From: Pochonia chlamydosporia 170
Lineage: Eukaryota; Ascomycota; Sordariomycetes; Hypocreales; Clavicipitaceae
Assembly (NCBI RefSeq): GCF_001653235.2
Contig: NC_035790.1
Span: forward strand, 7,192,001 to 7,256,000
DNA length: 64,000 nt
Direction: 5' to 3'
The translations under genes were made by a program, and so were the position numbers. Within the stretch, counting starts at the first letter, position 1, and every line of letters begins with the position of its first letter. Positions 33,011 to 43,397 of the stretch are shown here, piece by piece. Below the pieces are notes generated by a model, which did no database searches, had not been told where the DNA came from, and was given only the letters and a program-made list of their open reading frames with translations.

Positions 33011-33857
33011 TTAGATGCTGTATATTGCTAATAGGTTTTGGTGAGCCGCGCTATAAGTAGGGCTGTTGTCATCTTCCAGAAGACTGACTACGTCCGAAAT
33101 ATCTTGACCCTGATGCATTCTACGAAGTATCTGCTCACCACGTCTCTCGTCGGCGTATTTCAGGCGTTCGAATAGTTCCCCGTATGCTTCCCCTTTTGCG
33201 TCATACCAACGGGCTATTGGCGGTAACTTGACACGTCGTTGCCGATCTGCTAGGTCTTGAGCAGAGTCTGCTGAAGCTTGCTTGGTGGCACCGTCAGGTT
33301 GCCTACACTGCCGTATTAAACCCCCATGTTCAATCCATTGAACAATATGTTCAGGGTCACAGCTTTGTTGGAGCTGGTGAATAATAGCGATAGCATCAGC
33401 ATCGGGAGAAGTAGCGAGGGTGCCAACTAGCTGCAGCAGAACCCGATGAGATCTGTGGATGTCTCGAAGTTGCTGTTCTGCGTGGGTTTTGCGCCGCTTT
33501 AAAGCCGATGATCTCGTTTCAGATGGTCGCGTAGTGTATTGGCAGTTTCTTCTGGTGGATATACATGCAGAGCATTGTGGTCGTGTCCCATCACACTATC
33601 ACATTGTTAGGATGACTCTGTAACTTCGCTGGGTTATACTATCGCGAGGATATAAGAACCTTTACTTTTCGCTTTCTGCAAGCTTCGCAAGCTGCAACGA
33701 CCGACTGTCGTCGTTTGGTGACAGCTGGCTCCGACATGGTAAGACTACCGCCGGAGGCCGGTATGAGTCGTCGAAGAGCCCTCCTTGATGGCTCGTCGGG
33801 CATATCGTCACAGTAGCAGTTCGTGCATGAACAAAATCCCTCGCAGTTCGAGGTCAT
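33011..33857 (-). CDS. short Zn2Cys6 DNA-binding protein, 260 aa
   Basis: On the minus strand, exon 1 is 33857-33660 and exon 2 is 33595-33011, with a 64-nt intron splitting the zinc cluster. The cluster is complete: ACEACRKRKVK, then CDG...CSAC...C. The linker (KRRKTHAEQQLRDIHRSHRVLLQLVGTL) is helical, followed by a conserved-looking block (HIVQWIEHGGLI) and an acidic C-terminus. The large regulatory domain of C6 factors is absent. Either the protein is a compact DNA-binding protein or the gene is truncated. An unusual Cys-rich start (CEGFCSCTNCYCDD) precedes the cluster if the first ATG is used; a later Met at about residue 41 is the alternative. Confidence 0.65.
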
Positions 33858-34380
33858 TTAGCGTCACAGGCGATTTATGTATCCAGCAATGGAAGTGACG
33901 TCTTGATCACATTTGTCTTGGTTTGGAGCGCAGCGAATGGAGCAATCCCTGAGGTGATCGGTGCAGGTGACCGGAGCACACTCCGTAGTCCACAAATCAC
34001 ATTGATATCATCCTGCATGTCACGTCGATGTCATGACATACATTTGCGAATGTTTCCCCATTTCTCTATTCATATGGAAGTCTTTTGATGCCTGGGAGAT
34101 GCTCCTCATAATTGCGCTATATGCCCCTGCTGCGTACCTACCTCTTTCACGCGGCAACGCCTAAGTTCGCGGGTCGCATCCTCATGCCGTGCCAGGTGAG
34201 ACAAGATGACGTGCAAATACCATTAACCTTCCTACCTAAGATCGAAATGCCATAAGTACTCGACTTTGTAATCACCAGCTCTCTTGTCAAATTATAACGA
34301 CCCAAAAGCCTCTCAGAACAAATGATATACCAAATCCGCCAACAATGGGCGCTTCGTCTATTTATTTTCCTGACAGGTAG
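33858..34380. other. intergenic stretch
   Basis: No supported gene lies between the zinc-cluster gene and the TPR fragment. Confidence 0.4.
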
Positions 34381-34530
34381 TCAGCAAAGGCTGAGGAAAT
34401 GTTGTTACAGGCAATAAGAGTACTGGGAAAGGAGACCCATCACACGCTTACATGTGTGGAGCTACTGGCAGCAGTGTATACGAAGCAGGGACGATTGATG
34501 GAGCGCGAGGATTTCGAAACGCAAGTGGCG
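34381..34530 (+). pseudogene. TPR fragment of an NLR/kinesin-light-chain-type repeat protein
   Basis: About 45 codons read as one tetratricopeptide-type repeat. SAKAEEMLLQAIRVLG is followed by an ETHHTLTCVELLAAVY segment and QGRLMEREDFE. This follows the LGxxHPxTLxSxxNLAxxYxxQGRxxEAE pattern of the TPR arrays at the C-termini of many fungal NB-ARC (NLR) proteins. No NB-ARC sequence and no second repeat are seen nearby, and a stop lies just upstream, so this is a relic. Downstream the frame stays open to 34776 without repeat character. Confidence 0.5.
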
Positions 34531-34717
34531 CGCAATGGAAGTCCAGACTTTTTGCATATTGAGGCTGCTTTAGGTGATCATTGCCAGGATTACCATTTTA
34601 CTAGCGGCCCTGTTACTGAACATTGGCGTATTGCGGGGCGAGCTGTCCGTGTAAGAGTCCGTATCAATTGCCTGCTGAATTTTCGACGTCTCCAGAATGG
34701 GGCGGAGAAGGGCTGTG

Positions 34718-35350
34718 TTATGACGTATCTCCGTTCCGTGGATCAATGGTCCTACTCACCTCAAGCGGTGTCCTAAAAGCGCCTTCGGCAACAACCAACC
34801 CTATCTCACAGCCTGATAGGCACACATCTAGTGATGATTTCTCAATAACGACCCCAATTGATGTTTCAGACGGCTTGTAGTGTGGTTCTTGTTCCGTTAC
34901 TAGGTTATGAAACAGTGGTATGTCGGGAGAGGCTGCAACATGTTGTATCTCGTTATCTTCTGGAAGACCATTTATGCCACCTGCGGTGCCAGACACCGTT
35001 TTAAGTGAATGAAATCTCGTACACGAGAGATAATCGTTATTCTGCCGGCCTCGACTCTAAGTTTTTGTAGAAGCTGGATAGTTTCAGTTGCTGGCAAGCT
35101 ACTAAGTGCTTGCAGTACTTCAACAAGTGGATTATTCGACTCCTGCGACATAGGTCTTTCGTCTCGAAATACACAACCAGCAGTACGCCCACTGCAATGG
35201 GAACACATTGGGCGTTTTCCATCGCACTAATGAATTTAGTATAACGGTACTCTAGGGTAAAAGTAATGTATGATACAAAGATTAAATACATACTCCAATT
35301 TTCTTGCGCCGGCTTATCCTACCAATTATTTGCAATTCCAGTGCAGCCTA
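34718..35350 (-). pseudogene. degenerate Zn2Cys6 factor lacking its first two cysteines
   Basis: On the minus strand, a 3' exon at 35226 begins with CDGKRPMCSHC...C, the second half of a zinc cluster, after a 67-nt intron (35227-35293, donor GTATGT). The upstream exon ends RISRRKKIG, where a normal cluster would have C-x-x-C-RRRKIG. Both cysteine positions read Gly and Ser. There is no in-frame start and a stop lies close upstream. Further on, the frame ends at 34972 and family-like sequence (GGINGLPEDNEI) resumes in another frame to 34718. This is a decaying regulator gene. Confidence 0.55.
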
Positions 35351-35410
35351 TCCAGTCGGTTGCTGTTGGCAAGGTATTTCTCGCGTAACTCATTTCGATA
35401 TTGTAAGAAG

Positions 35411-36136
35411 TTAAGAGCGACCAGAATGCGTCTCTATGACATTTACAGGAGGGTATACTCCGGCAAATATCTCTTCGTCACCATCACCATCTCGATTGTT
35501 AGGCTCACCTGATGAATCCTTGACAGCCTTGAGCTGCTGTTTTGCATACTCCCTCTGCTGATATTCTGTTTGTTCCAAATTTCCTAAAATACGACACATC
35601 CGTCTCCCTTCCCGACTGCCTTCATAATTATCGCCAAGTGAGTAGCGAGTTTTTCTTCTGCTTAGACAAGTTTGTACAGGCTGACTAACAATGTCCTCTT
35701 TTTCGCCAGTAGTCAATACCATCCCGCTGGAATGCCGTAGAGAGGAAGAAATTCTAGATATATCTCTAGTAATTGGTGCTTCGGTTGAACTTCTGGACGA
35801 GTACTCTGACAAGTCGCTTGCGAAGCTAGGCCCGACCCAGTGCAAGCTCTCTTCCATCCCACTAGTCATGGCAGGCTCTAATAATCCTACTGTTGGCCAG
35901 TCAAAATAGTGTAAATCGTGCAGTTCAGACGATGCAGTGTCCGTAGGGAGTTGTTGGTGGCAGGAGGAAAATTCGGTGTGTTCGTTAGTAGAAACTACCA
36001 CCACACCGTTCCTGGAGCCTTCCCGCCACTTCAACCTCGTCGTTGGTAGCCTGGCTTCTTCCCCACCACGAAACTCCTCCCAGCCTTGTTTATGGCTGTC
36101 GGCCAGGAATGGAGCCGCAAAATGAGGAGGAGCCAT
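35411..36136 (-). CDS. hypothetical protein, 241 aa, Ser-rich
   Basis: An uninterrupted minus-strand frame from the Met at 36136 (an earlier Met at 36181 is possible). No family is recognised. The middle is Ser/Thr-rich and probably disordered. A basic stretch (LSRRKTRYSLGD) and a charged helix (LEQTEYQQREYAKQQLKA) lie in the last third, before an acidic Asp-rich segment. It lies directly upstream of the degenerate zinc-cluster gene on the same strand and might be a displaced part of a regulator. That is speculative. Confidence 0.35.
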   Translation of the reverse strand: MAPPHFAAPFLADSHKQGWEEFRGGEEARLPTTRLKWREGSRNGVVVVSTNEHTEFSSCHQQLPTDTASSELHDLHYFDWPTVGLLEPAMTSGMEESLHWVGPSFASDLSEYSSRSSTEAPITRDISRISSSLRHSSGMVLTTGEKEDIVSQPVQTCLSRRKTRYSLGDNYEGSREGRRMCRILGNLEQTEYQQREYAKQQLKAVKDSSGEPNNRDGDGDEEIFAGVYPPVNVIETHSGRS

Positions 36137-37017
36137 TTGATTTGGACAATTTATGACCACTGCGATTATTGGCTTGCGCAATTGGTAGTGTGATTAAATA
36201 TTGAATTGCAGATGAAAGCGTTGACAACTGACTGCGTTCGTCTTGGTCGTCAGAGAGTGCGAACCGAACAGTAGCTCGTGGCCCCATAGCGGCCCATACC
36301 TGACAACAGAGCAGAAAATGCAGAAGCCTGTTTGGCAAGCGGTTCGTCCTTGTCTCTGTTTCCGGTGGCTTCCCTTGGCCATATACGTCACCGCGAGCCC
36401 TGGGACTGGGTGAGTCTATTGCTGTGGCGAATTTCCAACCACATGTTTAGCCTCCCTGCGAGTGCACAGTTAGTCAAGTCCTTGGATCGTCATTTTGTGC
36501 TTAGGGGGTTTCCAATTCGCTTATCGACCATACATGGTGACACAACTCCGCTTGACCAGCAGGGAGAAAAATGTAACAATTGTGTGATCAATGATATCAC
36601 CAGGGAGGAAGCACCCGGGGCCGGGACTAATGAGAGCTGCATGGACTGACTACTCTGGAGTATGATCTATTCCCCAGCACTCGACGGGTCTTTTCTCCGG
36701 ATCTTCCAGCAAGAGCATAACCTTCTGCCCAGTCATCTAGCGAGTTTACCCACCGAGTTTACCCACATCCAAGCTACGTCACAATACAGTTTTGGTTTTG
36801 GATCTGGGTGAAATAAAATCGTGCCCTACAACATACATGCGCTTCAGACCTGCTGGATTTACGACCCAACTGGCTAATCAACGATGACGCAGGCTTGGTC
36901 TGGTTGAAGGTTCGTTGCAACATCGTTGAACTTTCGTATCGTAGTCCATCCTGTTCCACGTCATTCATAATGCGTCGAGCATTGCTAGTCGTCAGGAACT
37001 GCTGATCTGACAACCAA
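36137..37017. other. gene-less stretch
   Basis: Open frames here are short and not protein-like enough to support. Nothing recognisable. Confidence 0.35.
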
Positions 37018-37464
37018 ATGGCAGATAACTCGTATTTGAGCCAGTATATGAAAGGTTCTCTATGGATTAACACCAAGGACATTTTGGATCCCACTCAATT
37101 AGGCCCTCTGGGTACTGCGCTCCATCACCCTAATGAGATGAGATGGGGTGCTATTTTGCCCAGTGTACAGGGATACTCGCACTGGCATCCCATACCGCTA
37201 AGCCACTTAGAAGGCCATCATGTTTGGTTCGCGATGCAGAATTTTCCACGCCTTATTGAGAGTCCAGAATGGTATTATCTGTGCATAATCCCCAAGTGTG
37301 AGGTTTGTACTGTGACTGCTCAGACGTCGATTGGCACGCCACGGTGGATTGCTACTTACATGCAATGGCCAATACGCCCGGACCAAACGCTCCGCCGTTT
37401 TGTTTCTGGCAACAGCCATGGCAACAGGGGGTTACAAAGAAATGTGTCTATACTTTATTGCTAA
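37018..37464 (+). CDS. possible hypothetical protein, 148 aa
   Basis: An ATG at 37018 opens a frame rich in Trp and His (HPNEMRWGAIL, YSHWHPIPL, HHVWFAM) that looks like protein but matches no family I know. Around 37330-37460 two other frames also look coding, and one stays open to 37663. A frameshift or unrecognised intron is likely, and the true 3' end is uncertain. Confidence 0.3.
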   Translation: MADNSYLSQYMKGSLWINTKDILDPTQLGPLGTALHHPNEMRWGAILPSVQGYSHWHPIPLSHLEGHHVWFAMQNFPRLIESPEWYYLCIIPKCEVCTVTAQTSIGTPRWIATYMQWPIRPDQTLRRFVSGNSHGNRGLQRNVSILYC

Positions 37465-38102
37465 CCCATATACCGGGTTCGGTAGGGATGGAGCAGATCA
37501 ATCCACATCTATAGGCAGATCCCAGCCAACGATGAAACTGTTCGGAGGAATGTCAGGGATTAGTCCACCGAAATATTCGTGGAATCGCAATGATTTCTGT
37601 GCAGCTCTGCCAAGTTACGTAGCCTGGATTTTAGCTTCAGGTTTGGGAAAGGATCGTCGCTAGAGTTGCCCACAAAGGCATCCTAATGCTACGGTGCTTT
37701 CCACATGCACAGTTTGACACCCTCAGCCAAAGGCTACAGGGTACCCTTTAAACTTAAATGGCTCATCGCTTGAAAATCGTTCGATTATTATCTCAACAGA
37801 CTCAGTTGCAGTGAGAGAATCGTGTCTTACAGTCCGAATCCTATGGATTTTATCCCACCAGGCTCTCATATTTGGATCGACGGTGACCAACTCAGAACCA
37901 AAGCTGCCACTACACTACGCCATTTGTCTGTCTAGGACTGGGAAACAGAAACAGAAGAAACTGCCGCATTGCTGTCAAAATATTTCATGCCGTTGCTGCA
38001 TTATTTGTGTCTTTCTCAAATTTGACTCATCTTTGCCATTCCACCCACTACAGGGTCCAATAAACACAAAATATCGACGGCTAACTTCTTCTGATTGGTC
38101 AA

Positions 38103-38954
38103 ATGGCAGAAGAAAGAGTCATTGACCCTGTGCTTCTTGATCCTGAGCGGCGTTCCCTTTGTCGGTTTCCGACAAGTGTTTACGATCGGACAACTAATCC
38201 GTTGCTCTATCCGTTGTCGGGACATTACTCCGAGAATATTCCCAATGAATCAATAGAATCTAGCGCAGGAACGAAGAACAAATTAGCAAAACAGAAACCA
38301 GCTACCGCAAACACGGCCGGCTCCTTCCCAAAAACACGACGGCAGCCGGGACGGGAGGCAACAAAGGCTAACCTTCAGCTAAGTGCGGAGCCTAGCGCGA
38401 AGAAGTCAAGGAATCATCGTCAAAGATCTCTCGAAAGAAACCGCGTAGCAGCTTCAAAATGTCGGAAACGCAAGAAGCAGTGGACAAAAAACCTAGAACA
38501 GAAGCAATCTTGCCTAGAATCAATCCACCTTCAGCTTCAGGCGGAATGCATGAACCTCCGCAAAGAGTCGTCTCAGCTGAAGAACTACCTGATAAGCCAT
38601 GCAAGCTGCCAGGATGCCAACATTGATGGTTGGATAAACAGCGAGGCTTTAAAATATGCTCGCAATCTACAATCTGCGAATCGTTTGAGTAGCAAATTTT
38701 CCGTACAAAGTCTACACAGTAAGTCAGCAGACCACGAGCAGTAACGGCACCGAATACTGCTACACCAACCATTTATCCACGTATCGACTGCTAACACTTA
38801 TGTGATAGGAAATGTCTCAACTTCAATGAATTCATCGAGTACCAGTGCTGTTTCTGTCATATCGCAAGAATCACTAGACCTCGGAAATGAAGACTTGGAA
38901 AGTGATGAATATTCTGACGAGGATGATGACTCACAAGGCGATTCGGAGGGCTGA
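38103..38954 (+). CDS. bZIP transcription factor, CREB/ATF type, 253 aa
   Basis: Exon 1 is 38103-38718 and exon 2 is 38809-38954, with a 90-nt intron (GTAAGT donor, CTAAC branch, GATAG acceptor). The basic region RNHRQRSLERNRVAASKC lies at about 103-120 with RKRKKQW directly after, and is typical of ATF/CREB-family fungal bZIPs (Atf1-like). The heptad region runs to about 165 (LEQKQSCLESIHLQLQAECM, then LRKESSQLKNYL). The C-terminal tail from exon 2 is Ser-rich and strongly acidic. The stress-activated phosphorylation domains of full-length Atf1 are not present in the short N-terminus, so it is probably a specialised paralogue. Expected to act in the nucleus as a homo- or heterodimer. No break is seen. 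Confidence 0.85.
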
Positions 38955-39195
38955 CCAAATGAAGCCAAGTTTTAATGGTGCTTAGCAGTCAAAGCAGCCC
39001 ACAAAAGCTAGCTCTTCAAAGTGAGAGAGTCACTCGACATCTCAATATCACTCAAAAATAAATTATGGGACGATGTCAAATGATTTGGGGTTAGAAGAGT
39101 ATTGGAGATGGCGGTGAATGTGTTAATGAGCTTTTGGGTAACAATACAAAGGCCCTGCACATGCCCCATGATAGTTATTCACATACCCGTTATCC

Positions 39196-39603
39196 ATGCA
39201 CCGTGAAAGCAATGGTGATAATTGCATGGCGCAATTCGACAGTAATTGGGCAGTTTCTGAAGTCCATTTTTTCGATTTCAAGCTCACAAACCCTCACAGC
39301 CGAGTCAGCCAAGGGATACGCGCCGCTTCACGAATGGCGCTTCGCACGGGCTTGTTTGGAGTTGAGAACGAGCGAGCAATCGCGGTTCTGGCTGGGCTAC
39401 CCTCGAGGAGAGAGACGCGTATATATATGCAGCTTGGGGCTCGTTCAATTAGGCAATGTGAGTACTTGCTAAACTTTTTAAGAAGTACTTATCCTGAGGT
39501 TAATCAAATGCCTTCATCCTACCGCCAACCGGGCTTGCCTTGCCCAGAAAATCCTCCAGCATTGCCAGCATCACGAGCTCCAAAACAAAACGGCGAGGAA
39601 TAA
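39196..39603 (+). CDS. hypothetical protein, 135 aa
   Basis: A single ATG-initiated frame with no family recognised. The middle (GVENERAIAVLAGLPSRRET) and a Leu/Arg-rich helix (SIRQCEYLLNFLRSTYPEV) look protein-like, and the C-terminus is Pro-rich. An alternative frame over the same DNA is also open, so confidence is low. Confidence 0.3.
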   Translation: MHRESNGDNCMAQFDSNWAVSEVHFFDFKLTNPHSRVSQGIRAASRMALRTGLFGVENERAIAVLAGLPSRRETRIYMQLGARSIRQCEYLLNFLRSTYPEVNQMPSSYRQPGLPCPENPPALPASRAPKQNGEE

Positions 39604-41280
39604 AGTAAACACCAAAGCTATATGGATACTTTTTCTGACCTATGCCGGTTTTGGGTTCCAGTTTTGGGTTATCCTCTACGAAGTTGCTTTGTTGTACTCC
39701 AAGAACCGGGGGAATGCCGACAGTTACGGGCTCTTCCCTTTATGTGCTATGCAAGAAATTAACTTTTCCCTGGGATAGTGCGAGGACAAGCCAGTGGCCG
39801 GTTTGTATCCTTGGGATGACCTAACTCTATTAATGACAGCCGACTGGTGGATCCCACCAGTGGTGACTTTACCTGGTTCTGAGCTAACTAAGCTGCACTC
39901 CAGCCTTCAGTAGATCTTCCTGAAAGATGCGGTTACCATGCCGCGTTACCAATGGCATTTTATTTTGTCTGTAAGGATCAGGCCATATGATATTCGTGCT
40001 GTTTTCCGTACTTGCTCAGAAAATAAGATACCCCGCGACCACCGGTGAAGACGGAAAGATCGTGAATTGGTCTGAAAAAAGTTAATCCTGTCAGGCTGCC
40101 TGGAACATCTTCCAGTCGTAACGTCAAGGATGGAACATTCCCTCTTCGGCTGCGTGTGGCTTTTCAGCCGTCACATTCCAGCCAAATGGCCTTCAATTTC
40201 ATCCAGAACACGAGACACATTCTATAAGATCATCAACTCTGATCCCATAATGATTACATAAAATATCTCGGTGATAATAGTGGCGAGTGGCAGTGCGATC
40301 TAGCAGGCAGAGAATGTCTCCCCTCCGTCAAGAATACACCCATCATACAAGCAGAGATAATACAATTATTAAGTTCTTAGCCTTAACAACCAACATAGCC
40401 CCGGTAGCAACTACAGTCGGATATCATGAATCTGACGTTTCTGATCTCGCCTTCAATCTATTTCATGCACATCCTCGGAGACTACCACACCGTCACAATC
40501 CTTTATGTAGCCTTTATCGTTGTATGCGTATACTCCCAGGCGGATGGAGTCTTTCATATGTATCTCATAGGCTACTAATTTGGAACTGAAGAGGGTAAGT
40601 TGTCCAACTTGTCGGTTGACTTGTAAGAAAGCTTTCAGAGTGTCGATAGGTGGCTTCCCAATGGACATTGGGTGACTCCACGTTGGTACAAAGAGTTACC
40701 GAATGCTGATGCTCCAAAGCTTTTCTGAAGCTGACAAGGTCTTTAGTCTCCTATTCCTTTATCCGCTTCTTGAACTTCTAAATCATGCCTGAAAGCAGAA
40801 AAGAGACAAGGCATCCCGGGCCCAAGTTTCTGACAAAGACGTAGCGAATCCATTAGCAGGACAGATTGTCAGACAACCCATGGGTAAAGTTCCGTTATTG
40901 ACTGTAGGTGGGGCAAGCTGTACTGCCACGCCGCAAATTCAAGAAGTTGCGAACTTAGTCCTTATTTCCAAAAACCGAGTTCTTGGCGCTGGGAATAAGG
41001 ACCCAAAATCTCAATCATCAACACCTTGAAGTTCCACGAAATGTAGATCATAACATGATAAAAGGTCCCGCCATCATCGATGGATAATTGTTCGAACTCG
41101 GCAACCTCCCCGGTCACAACTATCACCTGGGAGGCTCTACTATCGTCCAGGCTGTTACATCTTCGACATTCACCCGATGAGATGTGGAGAACCCTCTAGC
41201 TTTTACTCTAAAACTGTCACCTACTGCATTCAGACCAATATATAATTAGCCGGTTAGCCCTCAACAAACTTGCTACTTCG
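39604..41280. other. 1.7 kb without a supported gene; holds one copy of a duplicated upstream block
   Basis: The segment about 40935-41095 resembles 46258-46420 at roughly three quarters of positions, starting with AAGTTGCGAACTTAGT and ending with a CCCGCCAT block. No gene is evident in the remainder. Confidence 0.5.
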
Positions 41281-41293
41281 ATGAATCACGAAC

Positions 41294-41692
41294 ATGCTTC
41301 CTTGTATCCAAATACACCCGGAAGTAGTCAGAACGACGAGAGTCGGTCGTCAAATGACTCGTTTCACTATGTTGGAAACTGAGAGAAGGCTGGGCATCGA
41401 AAAGCTGGATCGGGAGCACAAAGCAGGAAACCAAATGACAGGAAGACAGATGATACGGCGGTCGGGGCTTGAGGCTATACTAGTCGATGCCGAAGCCACT
41501 GTCGAGCTATCTGGTTCGATAATGCGCCAACTAGCTCGACAAGAAAATGCGCTTCTCGAATGTGTGGGAACGGATGGAGACATGGATGAAGTAATGAAGA
41601 AGCGACAGGCTGCTAGGACAGAGGCTGGTGACGCATTGCACACAGCACTGATGAATGATCCCAGTGGTCGCTCATCGAAGAGTATTCTATAG
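41294..41692 (+). CDS. hypothetical protein, 132 aa, helical
   Basis: An ATG-initiated frame downstream of the duplicated upstream block. The protein is charged and helical (TMLETERRLGIEKLDREHKA, SGSIMRQLARQENALLE) and may form a coiled coil. No family is recognised. A competing ATG at 41281 opens another frame that stops after about 33 codons, so a splice or a different start is possible. Confidence 0.35.
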   Translation: MLPCIQIHPEVVRTTRVGRQMTRFTMLETERRLGIEKLDREHKAGNQMTGRQMIRRSGLEAILVDAEATVELSGSIMRQLARQENALLECVGTDGDMDEVMKKRQAARTEAGDALHTALMNDPSGRSSKSIL

Positions 41693-42246
41693 GTCGGGTG
41701 TGGGGCGTTTCTTGTTTACTCATGGGAATTTGCCTATAACGAAACCATCTTATATTGGAGGCTTTGTCTGTATATTTGATTTCTTGCCCAGCACCATGGA
41801 CCAAGAAAAAGAGTGTCCAGATCACCAGAGTACCAGTGTCGCTGGTTAAGCTTAATTATGTTCTAGAGGACAGTGTACGCCCGCTGTAGACCTGAACCCG
41901 TCTCACGAGGAGGATGCCTCGGTTTTTGAGGAACTTGCTTTAATATATATATTTAAAAAGTTCTGAGTTGTGCTGTGAAAGGCGAATTACAAGTCGCAGT
42001 TGGTCAAGTTTATTACTGAACCGCGAGGCACAATTGTGGCTTGTGTGGCTGTGTAATACCACCCTTGTAGTGAGATGGTACTGGAAGGAAGAGCTTTTAA
42101 CAAACGGAAGGAACTGGACAGCCCAGGTGGACTCTCCCCTTCCAAGAATTTTGCACTATTTGTATTGAAACTCTGGTCCTGTACCCGGCTTTCCTCAACA
42201 CGTAATCCTCTCTCAGAAATGCGTAACCCTCTTGGAAACCAACAGC

Positions 42247-42498
42247 CTACGAAGCTGTTCTGCTTTGACGGACTTCCTCAGTGAGGGCTTGGTAAGTTTC
42301 CCCGGCTCGGAGACGCAGAACCGTGGCCCAAGCAATATCCCACTCCGCAGTCTGTAGAATCTCAATGAACGCCGTTTGTTGATCCAGCTTATCTTTCACT
42401 GCTCGCATCCGACGCGCAATAGTATGGAGTTCCGATTCGGGCTCGAGCTGCCCGCTTTCTATATCAAAATCAGACGGCGGAAGCAGATTGCCTGCCAA
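42247..42498 (-). CDS. possible last exon of a hypothetical gene
   Basis: The minus-strand frame encodes about 83 residues of good helical composition (ESELHTIARRMRAVKDKLDQ, then TAEWDIAWATVLRLRAGE). The upstream sequence (42500-43010, minus) has no clear exon structure, so the start is unresolved. No family is recognised. Confidence 0.35.
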   Translation of the reverse strand: MAGNLLPPSDFDIESGQLEPESELHTIARRMRAVKDKLDQQTAFIEILQTAEWDIAWATVLRLRAGETYQALTEEVRQSRTAS

Positions 42499-43241
42499 GG
42501 AAACGCTCTGTAGGCAAGTCGGTGATTGAGAACCGTAGAGCGATAGTAGATAGCTGGGCCAATACTTCTCTGGAGGAATTTCCTGCTGTCATGATACTTG
42601 AGATACTTGGCAATCGGGGTCAAGAAGCGAACAACCAGACAAGGCCATGCATCGCACCCTATCGCATCTGGGTTACATTGCTGCCTGAGGCAAAATTTAA
42701 GTGGCGTACTTCACTTCGCTTCGGTATCCAAGCACTTCCCGCGGCCACTAGTGTTGGTCCACTTTCCTTTCCTTTGCTTCCTCAACCAGCGAGAACTGCC
42801 GCTCATGGTCTTCTAAAACAGTCGGCTTCAGCCGCCTCGAGAAGAATATTACTCCAGACACTAAAGGGAAGCGGGTCTGGGAAGAGCGTAATTAGCAATA
42901 TGAACGTACAATTTTTGAATGAAGGTTTGACAGAGGCTGCGCATTGATGAACTTGGCAACAGATACGCTTGTAAGCCGAATTTGGCACATTTTTCTTTAT
43001 GATGCTTTGCAAAAGTTAACTCGAAGGTACAAGGTCGGCCAGAGTGGAAAGCCACAGATGGTCGAAAATAGGCCCCACTATAGCCGTAATATAGCCAATC
43101 CTGCGACAGGAATTTCGCCTTTCACTGTAAATATTACAATTTTAGTTTTTCGTGCAGTTGCAATACCGTTCACGGTGAGCAGACCTAACTGGTTAGGCCA
43201 TCGGGTGACTATTCTTGGCACAGCGGTGATGTAAGCACAAT
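42499..43241. other. left flank of the Mutator-like element
   Basis: Competing weak frames on both strands, none supported. Confidence 0.3.
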
Positions 43242-43250
43242 GTGTCGTGC

Positions 43251-43323
43251 GGCGGCCCCTACAGAGGCGCCCGGGCGCGCATTTAGAATTGCGCGCCCTG
43301 CTGACTAACTATTTGCGCGCCCC
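43251..43323. repeat. left terminal inverted repeat of the MULE
   Basis: 73 bp, exact reverse complement of 46050-46122, GC-rich with repeated GCGCGC motifs. Confidence 0.95.
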
Positions 43324-43397
43324 TCCTCACGCACAGCTGCAGCAAAGTAAGGCTGCGGCCCAGTGATTTTTTAGTGATCGGTTTCGTGTTACCCTAC

